Assembly (NCBI GenBank): GCA_035641235.1
Contig: DASQUP010000078.1
Location: 1-35,061 of the forward strand
Length of the DNA stretch: 35,061 bases
Reading direction: 5' to 3'
From: DASQUP01 sp035641235
GTDB lineage: Bacteria; Actinomycetota; CADDZG01; WHSQ01
The position numbers and the translations under genes were made by a program. The notes beneath the pieces were generated by a model. It ran no database searches and was not told where the DNA came from. It saw only the letters and a list, made by a program, of their open reading frames with translations. Each line of letters starts with the position of its first letter. Position 1 is the stretch's first letter. Positions 22,740-30,683 of the stretch are shown one piece after another.

Positions 22740-24299
22740 TCACCCGCCGATCGGCGTCTCTCGCTCCTTCAACACACGGCGCAGGATCTTCCCGGAGGGC
22801 GACTTCGGGATCTGATCGACGAACTCTACGGCTCGCACCTTCTTCTGAGGGGCGACACGATCGGCGACGAAGGCCACGATCTCGTCCTCGCTGACCTCGC
22901 CCCGCTTGACGATGAACGCCTTGGGTATCTCGCCCGCCTCGGCGTCGGGCCGCCCGATGACGGCGGCGTCCGCGACCTCGGGATGAGCCACGAGCAGAGC
23001 CTCGAGTTCGGCAGGCGCGACCTGGAACCCCTTGTACTTGATCAGTTCTTTGAGGCGGTCGACCAGGAAGAAATATCCGTCCCCGTCCGCGTAGCCGATG
23101 TCCCCCGTGTGCAGCCACCCGTCGTCATCGATGGTCGCTGCGGTTGCGGCTTCGTTGTTCAGGTAACCGCGCATGACTTGCGGTCCCCGGATCCACACTT
23201 CGCCCAGGTCTCCCGAACCGGACTCGGCACCGGTGGCGGTGTCGACGACCACGCACTCCGTGTTGGGGATCGGGGGCCCGATGGACCCGGGTTTGTTTGC
23301 CAGTTCGTCGGCCACGACGTGCGTCACCGGGCTCGTCTCCGTGAGCCCGTATCCCTGAACGACCTGGCAATCGATGCGATCGGCGCAGTCTTCGGACAGG
23401 TCCCCACTCAGCGGCGCCGCCCCCGACGTTATGTGCTTCAAGGAACTCAGGTCGAACTTGTCCACGATCGGGTGTTTGGCGAGCGCAAGGACTATTGGTG
23501 GAACGAGATGGGCCCGGGTGACCTTGTAGTCCTGAATCACCTTGAGGAACTGCTCGAGGTCGAAGCGCGGCATAGTCACGATGGTGGCGCCGCGCCGGAT
23601 GGCCGCGTTCATGATCACCGTCATGCCGTAGATGTGGAAGAAGGGCAGTACGCCGATCAGCGTGTCAGACTCCCCCACCGGAGCTACGGCGTTCATCTGG
23701 CAGACGTTGGCCACCAGGTTGTTGTGCGTCAGCATGACGCCCTTTGGATAGCCGGTCGTTCCGCTCGAGTACGGCAGGACCACAAGGTCGTTGTGCGGGT
23801 CGATTTCAGCCTGTGGCGGCGCGCCGGACGACATCAATGACGAGAAAGGCGTTGCACCTTCGGCCTCCCCGAACACGAAGACCTCGGCGAGCCCGGCGCG
23901 GCCTGCGGCGTCGGCAGCGGTGGCCAGGAACGGTGGAACCGTGAGAAGAAACTTTGCTCCAGAGTCTTTGAGCTGGAACGTGAGTTCATCGACTGTGTAC
24001 AGCGGGTTTGCCGTCGTCGTGATCCCTCCGAGGCTCGCGACGGCATGGAAGGCAATCGCATACTCCGGAAGATTCGGCGAGAAGATCGCGAACACGTCGC
24101 CCTTACCAAATCCCCTCTCGACGAGTCCGGCAGCAACCGAGTGCACGGCGCCGGCAAGTTGCCCATAGGTGATCGTTCGCCCGCTCGGCCCGTCGATCAG
24201 CGCCGGCCTGTCTCCGAGGTCGGCCGCCGTCTCCAGAACGAAATCCGACAGCGAGACCTCCGGGATAGAAACGTCCGGAAAGGGACTGCGAACAGTCAT
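22740..24299 (-). CDS. Acyl-CoA ligase (4-coumarate / fatty acid CoA ligase type)
   Basis: 519 residues of the ANL adenylate-forming family. The AMP-binding P-loop is VVLPYSSGTTGYPKGVMLTHNN (about 175-196). The fatty-acid/aryl motif is GYGLTETSPVTH, the hinge region is GDIGYADGDGYFFLVDRLKELIKYKGFQV and the catalytic Lys is in PSGKILRR near the end. It activates a carboxylic acid as acyl-AMP and joins it to CoA. The length and motifs fit the 4CL-like class, but chain type cannot be read. ATG 24299 follows GGGGGAGG. It interrupts the usual polA-rpsA pairing of actinobacteria and has its own terminator, so it appears to be a separate unit. Confidence 0.93.
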   Translation of the reverse strand: MTVRSPFPDVSIPEVSLSDFVLETAADLGDRPALIDGPSGRTITYGQLAGAVHSVAAGLVERGFGKGDVFAIFSPNLPEYAIAFHAVASLGGITTTANPLYTVDELTFQLKDSGAKFLLTVPPFLATAADAAGRAGLAEVFVFGEAEGATPFSSLMSSGAPPQAEIDPHNDLVVLPYSSGTTGYPKGVMLTHNNLVANVCQMNAVAPVGESDTLIGVLPFFHIYGMTVIMNAAIRRGATIVTMPRFDLEQFLKVIQDYKVTRAHLVPPIVLALAKHPIVDKFDLSSLKHITSGAAPLSGDLSEDCADRIDCQVVQGYGLTETSPVTHVVADELANKPGSIGPPIPNTECVVVDTATGAESGSGDLGEVWIRGPQVMRGYLNNEAATAATIDDDGWLHTGDIGYADGDGYFFLVDRLKELIKYKGFQVAPAELEALLVAHPEVADAAVIGRPDAEAGEIPKAFIVKRGEVSEDEIVAFVADRVAPQKKVRAVEFVDQIPKSPSGKILRRVLKERETPIGG

Positions 24300-24348
24300 G
24301 GTTGCCTCCCCCGAGAACCCACCACGCCACTCGTGATGTTAACCAAGT

Positions 24349-24458
24349 CGAACTGTTCGCGCTGAGCTACGGAATCCACGGCCCCTTTTCTTTCGCGCCC
24401 GATTTGTGCCGACAACGGCGAAAGAAAAGGGGGCGCCCGAATGTGCGCGAACGGTTCG
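24349..24458. repeat. Palindromic element, copy 1 (after polA)
   Basis: Two nested stems. The inner one is CCCCTTTTCTTTCGC (24382-24396) with GCGAAAGAAAAGGGG (24418-24432), 15 perfect pairs around a 21-base loop. The outer one is CGAACTGTTCGCGC (24349-24362) with GCGCGAACGGTTCG (24445-24458), 13 Watson-Crick pairs plus one G-T. It begins six bases after the polA stop, so it could end the polA transcript. A second copy in inverted orientation lies at 27904-28011. Confidence 0.85.
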
Positions 24459-24464
24459 GGGGCG

Positions 24465-27179
24465 TCAGGACTTGGCGTCCGCCCAATTGACCCCTACGGA
24501 TGCGTCCACTTCCAGGGGCACCTTCATCTCGCAGACCCCGGTCATCTCGCGCTCGACGAGCTCCGTGGCGGCCTCGACCTCGCCGTCGGGGACCTCGAAT
24601 ACGAGTTCATCGTGAACGGTGAGGATCATCCGCGTCCCCACCCCCTCGTTCTCGATCGCAGCCGCAACATTGATCATCGCCAGCTTCATGATGTCTGCGG
24701 CGGTTCCCTGGATCGGCGCATTGAGTGCCTGCCTTTCGCCGATCGCCCTCACACGGGGATTGCCACTGCCCAGCTCCGGAAGATAGCGGCGGCGGCCGAA
24801 CATCGTCGTTGTGAAACCGTCCGCGTGTGCCTTGGTGACGACGGCGTCGAGAAACTCCTTCACCCCTCCGAACTGCTCGAAATAGCGGTCCATGATCTCG
24901 CGGGCCTCCGGGACGGGGATGTTCAGACGTTCCGCGAGTCCCGGCGCGCCCATCCCGTACGCGAGACCGTAGTTCACCATCTTCGCAGTGGAGCGCTGAC
25001 CGACCGTGAGATCCCCCGCATCAACCTTGAATATGCGTGCGGCGGTAGCGCCGTGGACGTCCTCCCTCTTGCGAAAGACCTCTACGAGGATCGGGTCCTC
25101 GGAGAGATGCGCCATTACCCGCAATTCGATCTGCGAATAGTCAACCGAGAGGATTTTGAGTCCCTCCGCGGGAACAAAGGCGCGCCGGATCGTGCGTCCG
25201 ATGTCCGTGCGGATGGGGATGTTCATCAGGTTCGGGTTGGTGCTCGAGAGCCGCCCGGTTGTGGTGACCGTTTGCTCGTATGTCGTGTGAACGCGCCCGT
25301 CCTTAGGATCGACGAGTGGCGGCAGCGCATCGACGTATGTGTTCTTGAGTTTGGCGAGCTCCCGGTAGTCGAGCAGCTTCTGCACGAACGCATGCTGGCC
25401 GACCAGCTGTTGGAGGGCACGGGCATCCGTCGACAATCCGGTCTTGGTCCGGCGCGTGGTCTTGAGGCCGAGCTTTTCGTAGAGCAGTTTGCGCAACTGG
25501 GGGGGCGAGCCCAGGTTCAGGTGCTCACCGGCCAGCTCGTAACACTCCGTTTCGAGTTCTCCGATGCGTACGTCGAGATCGCGCGCCATCGTGGAGAGGT
25601 AGTCGAGATCGATGTGCACGCCGATCTGCTCCATACGGGCGAGGACCGGGATCAGCGGATGTTCGATCTCCCTGTAAAGCTGCGACATGCCGAGGCGTTC
25701 GAGCTCCGGCTCTACGGTGGAGGCGATCTCGGCCACCGCGAGAGCGCGCAGGCACCCGTCCTCGGCTTCGATCTCGTCCTGATCCTCGCCTCCGAGGTCC
25801 AAGGCGCCTTGAGGGGAATCCTCCTCCACGCGTTCCGCTCCCGTGACTGCTTTTAGCTCCCGGCCGGTGTACTTGCGGGCGATCTCCTCGAGGGCGTAGC
25901 CGCTCGCGCCGGGGTCGAGAAGATAGGAGGCCACATGCGTGTCGATGTGCAGCCCCCCGAGCTCCAGCCCGATGCCGGCCAGTCCGAGGATGATGCCCCG
26001 TCCGCCGTGAACGACCTTTGCGACGGACGCATCGGCAAGGACGGACCCCAGTGCGGCCGCTATCTCTTCATGCGCAACACCCTTGGCGCCGGCGGGAACG
26101 AAGGCCACCTGCCCCTCTCCCCAGGCGAACGCAAGTGATCGCGGCGCGCCGCGCGGCGTTGCCGCGACGAGGTCGAGGGAGAAACGCCCCGCCGCTGCGA
26201 GTTCTGCCGCAAGGGCCTCGAGGTCTGCAGCGGTGTCCATCACTCGCACTTCGAGGTCGAACGGAGTGCCCTCCCCCTCGGCTGCTTCCGGCAGGTCCTG
26301 CATCAGACGCTCGAGAAGCGAACGGAACTCGAGTGAGGTGAAAAGATCTTTCACCTCGTCGAGGTTCCACGCGCCCATCTTCAGATCCGCAAGCTCGACA
26401 CCTTCGAGCGGAACCTCAACGAGCGTGGACAGCTTCTTGTTGAGAACAACCTGCTCGCCGTGCGCGGCGAGGTTCTGCGCGAGCTTCGGCGTCTGCTCAT
26501 CGGCGTGTTCGATAACGGCCTCCGCATTGCCGTACTTCTGGATGAGCTTGGCGGCCGTTTTGGTGCCCACGCCGGGCACACCCGGGAGGTTGTCGGATGT
26601 GTCGCCCTCGAGTGCCTTGAGGTCCACGTACTTGGACGGCGGCACCCCGTACCGTGCCTCGACGGCCTTGGCGTCCATCTGCACGATGTCGGTGATGCCG
26701 CGACGGTTGTAGAGGACGTGGATGTCGTCGTTGACCTCTTGGAAGAAGTCCCTGTCACCGGTGACTATCCGAACTCGGGCCCCGGCCGACGCCGACATCC
26801 GAGCTAGGAACGAGATGATGTCGTCGGCCTCGTGGCCTTCGAGGCGGAAGACCGGGATATGGAGAACCTTGAGCACCTCGTCGATCAGAGGCAGCTGCGG
26901 CGAGAAGTTGGACGGCGCCTCCGTGCGGGTCGCCTTGTAGTCGGCGAATTCCTCGGTGCGTTTGAGCGCACCACCCATGTCGAAGCAGCAAGTGATGTAG
27001 TCGGGCTTCTCCTCCTGCAGGAGTTTGATCAGCATCGAAGTGAAGCCGTAAACGGCGTTCGTGTGCGTCCCGTCGGTGGTCTGCAGGTCCTCGGGCAACG
27101 CGTAGAACGCGCGGAAGGCCAGCGAATGACCGTCCAGAATCATTACCTTTGGTTTGGGGGAAGCCTTCGGCGGTGACAT
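24465..27179 (-). CDS. polA: DNA polymerase I
   Basis: 904 residues from ATG 27179 (MSPPKASPKPKVMILDGHSLAFRAF). Residues 10-290 are the 5' nuclease (CCFDMGGALKRTEEF, VTGDRDFFQEV, GDTSDNLPGVPGVGTKTA). Residues 310-490 are the 3'-5' exonuclease fold, but the catalytic DxE is not seen (FSLDLVAATPRG), so proofreading is probably lost, as in other actinobacterial and Taq-type enzymes. Residues 500-904 are the polymerase, with SVDYSQIELRVMAHLS, the O-helix RSTAKMVNYGLAYG and TVHDELVFEVPD. The O-helix has Tyr where E. coli has Phe762, a common actinobacterial state. No ribosome site precedes the ATG, and the start lies only 25 bases from a divergent gene. Repair and Okazaki fragment processing are the expected roles. 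Confidence 0.97.
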   Translation of the reverse strand: MSPPKASPKPKVMILDGHSLAFRAFYALPEDLQTTDGTHTNAVYGFTSMLIKLLQEEKPDYITCCFDMGGALKRTEEFADYKATRTEAPSNFSPQLPLIDEVLKVLHIPVFRLEGHEADDIISFLARMSASAGARVRIVTGDRDFFQEVNDDIHVLYNRRGITDIVQMDAKAVEARYGVPPSKYVDLKALEGDTSDNLPGVPGVGTKTAAKLIQKYGNAEAVIEHADEQTPKLAQNLAAHGEQVVLNKKLSTLVEVPLEGVELADLKMGAWNLDEVKDLFTSLEFRSLLERLMQDLPEAAEGEGTPFDLEVRVMDTAADLEALAAELAAAGRFSLDLVAATPRGAPRSLAFAWGEGQVAFVPAGAKGVAHEEIAAALGSVLADASVAKVVHGGRGIILGLAGIGLELGGLHIDTHVASYLLDPGASGYALEEIARKYTGRELKAVTGAERVEEDSPQGALDLGGEDQDEIEAEDGCLRALAVAEIASTVEPELERLGMSQLYREIEHPLIPVLARMEQIGVHIDLDYLSTMARDLDVRIGELETECYELAGEHLNLGSPPQLRKLLYEKLGLKTTRRTKTGLSTDARALQQLVGQHAFVQKLLDYRELAKLKNTYVDALPPLVDPKDGRVHTTYEQTVTTTGRLSSTNPNLMNIPIRTDIGRTIRRAFVPAEGLKILSVDYSQIELRVMAHLSEDPILVEVFRKREDVHGATAARIFKVDAGDLTVGQRSTAKMVNYGLAYGMGAPGLAERLNIPVPEAREIMDRYFEQFGGVKEFLDAVVTKAHADGFTTTMFGRRRYLPELGSGNPRVRAIGERQALNAPIQGTAADIMKLAMINVAAAIENEGVGTRMILTVHDELVFEVPDGEVEAATELVEREMTGVCEMKVPLEVDASVGVNWADAKS

Positions 27180-27204
27180 CGAATTCCAGCTTACAATCCG
27201 GTCG
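27180..27204. promoter_or_regulatory. 25-base divergent region with a -10 box; leaderless start for the DtxR-type gene
   Basis: TACAAT (27192-27197) lies seven bases before ATG 27205, the distance expected between a -10 box and the transcription start, so the mRNA would begin at the ATG. Neither gene has a Shine-Dalgarno. The -35 region would lie inside polA's first codons and is not clear. Confidence 0.6.
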
Positions 27205-27894
27205 ATGGCCACTCCCTCTTTGGATCTGAGCGCACTAAACCCTGCTTCAAAGGAATATTTGGAGGCGGTCTACGAGCTGGAGGAGGAGGGCCGAAAGATC
27301 CTGCAGGCCCGCATTAGCGAACGCCTGGGCCTCGCTCCGGCAACCGTCTCCGAGGGCGTGCGCCGCCTGATCGCCGACGGTTACGTCACCATCCAACAGA
27401 CGCGCGAAATCGCGCTCACAGAAACCGGTCGAGAGGTCGCGGAGACCCTCGTGCGGCGCCACCGCCTCGCCGAGCGGATGATCACGGACATCCTCGGACT
27501 GCCGTGGCACTCGTGCCACGACCAGGCGCTCGACTGGGAGAAGGTTATGACGCCCGAGATCGAGCAGGCGATCCTCGACAAACTCCAGGGCGACCACACC
27601 TGTCCGCACGGCAACCCGATCCCGGGAACCTCCTCCGCAGTCCCGTGGGCGGCGCTAAAGCCGGTCGCCGCCATGGCGGTAGAGGAGTCCGGCACCCTCA
27701 CCCGCCTGCTCGAGGATGTCGAGCTCGACCACGACGTGCTCGTGTACCTGGAGAAACACAGCCTCATGCCGGGCCACGAGCTGAAGCTCGTAGAGATCGC
27801 TCCGGACGGCACCCGGATACTCGAGGTGGATGCGGCAGACCGAGTCGGTTTGGGCGACCGGCTGGCCGACAACCTCTGGGTCCTCCCCGACTGA
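27205..27894 (+). CDS. DtxR/IdeR-family metal-dependent transcriptional regulator
   Basis: 229 residues in three parts. A winged helix covers 1-75 (SKEYLEAVYELEEEGRKILQARISERLGLAPATVSEGVRRLIADGYV), the metal-binding dimer domain 76-145 and an SH3-like C-terminal domain 150-229 (MPGHELKLVEIAPDGTRILEV). Compared with DtxR, His79, Glu83, His98 and Glu105 are kept (RHRLAERM, HDQALDWEKVM), but Cys102 is Leu and His106 is Lys. TCPHGNPIP replaces the DtxR loop and offers Cys and His as possible ligands. It probably controls iron (or manganese) genes; ferritin is the convergent neighbour. ATG 27205 has no ribosome site and appears leaderless. Confidence 0.9.
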   Translation: MATPSLDLSALNPASKEYLEAVYELEEEGRKILQARISERLGLAPATVSEGVRRLIADGYVTIQQTREIALTETGREVAETLVRRHRLAERMITDILGLPWHSCHDQALDWEKVMTPEIEQAILDKLQGDHTCPHGNPIPGTSSAVPWAALKPVAAMAVEESGTLTRLLEDVELDHDVLVYLEKHSLMPGHELKLVEIAPDGTRILEVDAADRVGLGDRLADNLWVLPD

Positions 27895-27903
27895 TCAAAT
27901 CGC

Positions 27904-28011
27904 CCAACTGTCTGTTGTGGCCTTACGCCCCCTTTTCTTTCGCCGTTGATCGTCGCGTCGGGCGCGAAAGAAAAGGGGCCGCGGATTCCGAAGGTGAGCG
28001 CAGACAGTTCG
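27904..28011. repeat. Palindromic element, copy 2 (between dtxR-type gene and ferritin)
   Basis: The inner stem is CCCCTTTTCTTTCGC (27929-27943) with GCGAAAGAAAAGGGG (27964-27978), 15 perfect pairs around a 20-base loop. The outer stem is AACTGTCTG (27906-27914) with CAGACAGTT (28001-28009). Its reverse complement aligns along its whole length with copy 1, and the outer arms differ by changes on both sides that keep pairing. It fills the 122-base gap between convergent genes and can end both transcripts. Confidence 0.85.
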
Positions 28012-28016
28012 AGGAA

Positions 28017-28517
28017 TTAGTTGGAGCCGGGCGTGCGCGACGCCAGGTCCTTGTCGAGCAGGTAGAGGGCCTCGCCGCTCTCGCCGACTCGCTTCAGCGC
28101 GTCGATGATCTCCGAGACGCTCTTTTCCTCCTCTACCTGCTCGGTAACGAACCAGTTCAGGAACGCCTGGCTCGCGTAGTCCTGCTCCTTCGTGGTGAGT
28201 GTGTACAACTCGTTGATCGCCTGCGTGACGGCGCGCTCGTTGTCGAACGACTCCTGAAAGATCTCGAGCGGGCCCGAGAAGCTCTGCTTCGGCTTGCCCA
28301 GGTCGCCGAGCACCACACGACCGCCCCGGTCCACGATGAACGTGTAGAACCTCATAGCGTGCTCGAGCTCCTCCTGGTACTGCGTGCGAAGCCAGTGGGC
28401 GAACCCCGGCAGCGTCTCGGCCTCACACCATGCCGACATCGCCAGGTAGGCGTACGCCGAACGCAGCTCGAAGCCGAGCTGGGCGTTCATCGCCTCTTCT
28501 ACCTTTTTGACGAACAT
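28017..28517 (-). CDS. Ferritin (bacterial non-haem, FtnA-like)
   Basis: 166 residues, the normal length. The ferroxidase ligands are in place: Glu in GFELRSAYAYLAMSAWCE (near 17), QEELEHA (near 50), Glu of NERAV (near 93) and FVTEQVEEE (near 126-134). Twenty-four subunits would form an iron-storing shell that oxidises Fe(II). ATG 28517 follows GGGAGG. It converges with the DtxR-type regulator across the palindromic element. Upstream there is a perfect 12-base palindrome and a repeated GATCAGGG that may be an operator. No good DtxR box lies directly before it. Confidence 0.96.
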   Translation of the reverse strand: MFVKKVEEAMNAQLGFELRSAYAYLAMSAWCEAETLPGFAHWLRTQYQEELEHAMRFYTFIVDRGGRVVLGDLGKPKQSFSGPLEIFQESFDNERAVTQAINELYTLTTKEQDYASQAFLNWFVTEQVEEEKSVSEIIDALKRVGESGEALYLLDKDLASRTPGSN

Positions 28518-28561
28518 CTCGCCTCCCGATTGCCTAAACGAACGGGCCGGATTCCAGAATG

Positions 28562-28610
28562 GATCAGGGCGTCATCCTACCGGCGCGCCGCCTGATTTCC
28601 CTGATCAGGG
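28562..28610. promoter_or_regulatory. Palindrome and direct repeat upstream of ferritin
   Basis: CCCTGATCAGGG (28599-28610) is a perfect palindrome. Its half GATCAGGG recurs at 28562-28569, 41 bases away. It is 82 bases upstream of the ferritin start. No known operator matches. Confidence 0.4.
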
Positions 28611-28649
28611 CACCTTTCATGCCCGCTTGGGTTGCCCCCCGGCGCCGGA

Positions 28650-28686
28650 TTCGGCTAGCCTTACCAGACTAGTTAGCCAACCCTTA
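28650..28686 (+). promoter_or_regulatory. Two overlapping DtxR/IdeR-box-like sites before the cupredoxin gene
   Basis: TTCGGCTAGCCTTACCAGA (28650-28668) matches the iron box TTAGGTTAGSCTAACCTWA at 14 of 19 positions. ACTAGTTAGCCAACCCTTA (28668-28686) matches about 13 of 19 if W is allowed. They end 19 bases before ATG 28705, where a repressor would block transcription. Confidence 0.4.
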
Positions 28687-28704
28687 CTTGGAGGGAGTGA
28701 GCGG

Positions 28705-29304
28705 ATGCGCCTTGGACGGGCTCCCCTGCTGATCGCAGTGGTTGCAACGATGGTGCTGGCTGCATGTGGCGACGACGACGGAGCGTCGGTACGAAACGTC
28801 GGGGGCTCCGGGAGCGCCTCCGGTTCTGGGAGCGCGTCGGGTTCGGGCTCCGGATCGGGCACAGGACATGCGAGCGGATCCGGCTCGGCGAGCGGAGTGG
28901 CTCATTGTGAGCCCGTCGGCGATGCGTCGACCGCCGACACGACGGTCGACGTGACGCTGGAGGAGTGGTCGATCACGGCGTCGGAGACAGAAGTCCCGGC
29001 GGGGACCATCACATTCGCCGCCACCAACAACGGCGAGGACGCACACGAGGTCGTGGTGGTCAAGGCCGAGGATGTCGATTCCCTTCCCACGACCGACGAC
29101 GGAATCGTCGACGAAGAGCAGCTTCCCGAGGGTGCGTTCATCGGTGAGATCGAGGCCTTTCCGTCTGGTGAAGATTGCACCGGGACCTTCGACCTCGAAC
29201 CCGGGACGTACGCACTGTTCTGCAACATCCTCGAGGTCGAAGAGGGCGAGGAAGAGAACCACTACGAACTCGGCATGCGAACGGAAATCGAGGTCACGGG
29301 CTGA
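28705..29304 (+). CDS. Cupredoxin-like lipoprotein
   Basis: 199 residues from ATG 28705, preceded by GGAGGGAG. The lipobox is LAAC (Cys21), so the protein is lipid-anchored outside the membrane. Residues 33-64 are a Ser/Gly linker. Residues 75-199 look like a cupredoxin: a His in DAHEVVVV, then YALFCNI and NHYELGM. These supply the His, Cys, His and Met ligands of a type 1 copper site in the usual order, although the loop between Cys and the second His is longer and acidic (EVEEGEEE). Electron transfer or metal binding at the cell surface is likely. Possible iron-box sites lie upstream. Its last 43 bases overlap the opposite-strand GT-C gene. Confidence 0.8.
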   Translation: MRLGRAPLLIAVVATMVLAACGDDDGASVRNVGGSGSASGSGSASGSGSGSGTGHASGSGSASGVAHCEPVGDASTADTTVDVTLEEWSITASETEVPAGTITFAATNNGEDAHEVVVVKAEDVDSLPTTDDGIVDEEQLPEGAFIGEIEAFPSGEDCTGTFDLEPGTYALFCNILEVEEGEEENHYELGMRTEIEVTG

Positions 29305-30683
29305 TCCGGCCGGCGTACTCGCTTGTTCCGTGGTCTCCCGAGGGGTGCGCGGCCGCTAATGGAAAGAACGACGGCTCCGGCGATCCATAAACCGTGCAGC
29401 GCCCATGTCATAGCGCTCATATTCATGTATTCGGGCAGCACCATGCGCCACGTGCGGTAGATGGGATTGGACGTCTCGAAGAAATCGACAATCCATGTGA
29501 TTTGCCCCAGTGACCCCTCGACGATCAGCCACGCGTACGTCGCCAGTCCCAGCGCGCCCAATGCCGTCACCGCAACGAGGTGCCGGCGCGCCGAGTTCGC
29601 CCACCACGCCACCATGAGAACTAGAACCGGGAGGACCACAACGATCTGGCGCCCGGGCCACCACCATCCGTGCATCGTCAGCGCCACGAACGTCGCGCCG
29701 AGCCAACCGGTTGCGGCCAGCGCGGCCAGCCATCCCCAGTGCCGAGGTCGCGCCCTGAACATCGCAGCGGCGGCGGGAACGACGAGGAGCCAAGCCGGCT
29801 GCCATGCCGCGATTCCGAAATTGCGATCGACCAGTAGCCCGATCAACCGCCGGCTGCGGCCGAGGACGTCCGGTTCCGATCCGACGACGCCGAACTCGCC
29901 CGAGAGGAAATGGTCGCCCGTTGCATACGCCGTCCAACCTCCGTACCACTGCCAGTGGGCGACGGCGAAGGCGACGCCGGCGAGGCCGAGCCCCGCCACC
30001 ACCAGACCGGCTTCTCCGCGGCGCTCCGCGCGCCACAGCCTCACAACCAGCCATACGGCGATCACGGCGGCAACGGGCGAGTACTTCACCGACAGCCACG
30101 GCAGGGCCACGACACACAGAGCTTGTCCAACGACCGCCGAGCGCGCCAAAGGTCCCGTGAGGAGGGCAACGGCGACGGCTACCGCAAGAGCTGCCGGCAG
30201 CTCGGGGTAGACCTGGGATCCGTACACGGCGAGCGGAGCCGACGCGCCGAAGATGCTTGCTGTAAGGGCGGCAGCAAAGGGCTGCACCTCGAACCGCCTG
30301 ACAGCGATCCATACGAGAAGGGCCGCCAGGGCTCCCGCAAGAAAGGCCAGCGTCATCTTGGCGGCGGCCCATCCTCCGAGTGCCACCGGGGCGGCGAGCA
30401 GCGCGGGAAGGAGCGGATCGTGCGGGCTCACCTCCCGCCCGTCCGCGAGCGGCCTCGTCTGCGGATCTAGTGGGATCTCGTGGAAGGCTCGCCACTCCTC
30501 CGCGGCGATCTCGTCGGAGACGTCCAGATCAAGGTCGTCGCCGAGGCTCATTGCGGTGATGAGGTATTGGGGCTCGTCTCCGCTGACGCGTGCTCCGTAG
30601 GTGGCGCGCACATCGATTCCCGCCATCGCCGCCGCGAAGGCGATGGCTCCCGAAATAAGACACGCCGTCATCAACCGGCTCAT
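29262..30683 (-). CDS. Multi-pass GT-C-type glycosyltransferase-like membrane protein
   Basis: 473 residues with about 11-12 membrane segments. The first outside loop has RVSGDEPQYL, the acidic signature (D/E pair) of GT-C enzymes that use polyprenyl-phosphate sugars, such as PMT/ArnT-like proteins. A second loop has HWQWYGGWTAYATGDHF. Such enzymes add sugars to lipids or proteins on the outer face of the membrane. The ATG overlaps the permease stop as ATGA, so it belongs to the iron-type ABC operon, which is unexpected. The last 14 codons overlap the end of the cupredoxin gene on the other strand. The GT-C call rests on topology and the DE motif only. Confidence 0.7.
   Translation of the reverse strand: MSRLMTACLISGAIAFAAAMAGIDVRATYGARVSGDEPQYLITAMSLGDDLDLDVSDEIAAEEWRAFHEIPLDPQTRPLADGREVSPHDPLLPALLAAPVALGGWAAAKMTLAFLAGALAALLVWIAVRRFEVQPFAAALTASIFGASAPLAVYGSQVYPELPAALAVAVAVALLTGPLARSAVVGQALCVVALPWLSVKYSPVAAVIAVWLVVRLWRAERRGEAGLVVAGLGLAGVAFAVAHWQWYGGWTAYATGDHFLSGEFGVVGSEPDVLGRSRRLIGLLVDRNFGIAAWQPAWLLVVPAAAAMFRARPRHWGWLAALAATGWLGATFVALTMHGWWWPGRQIVVVLPVLVLMVAWWANSARRHLVAVTALGALGLATYAWLIVEGSLGQITWIVDFFETSNPIYRTWRMVLPEYMNMSAMTWALHGLWIAGAVVLSISGRAPLGRPRNKRVRRPDQPVTSISVRMPSS

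Noticed and set aside
24441..25856. A 471-codon plus-strand open frame opposite polA
   Set aside because: It is a shadow of polA, whose polymerase motifs are read continuously on the minus strand.
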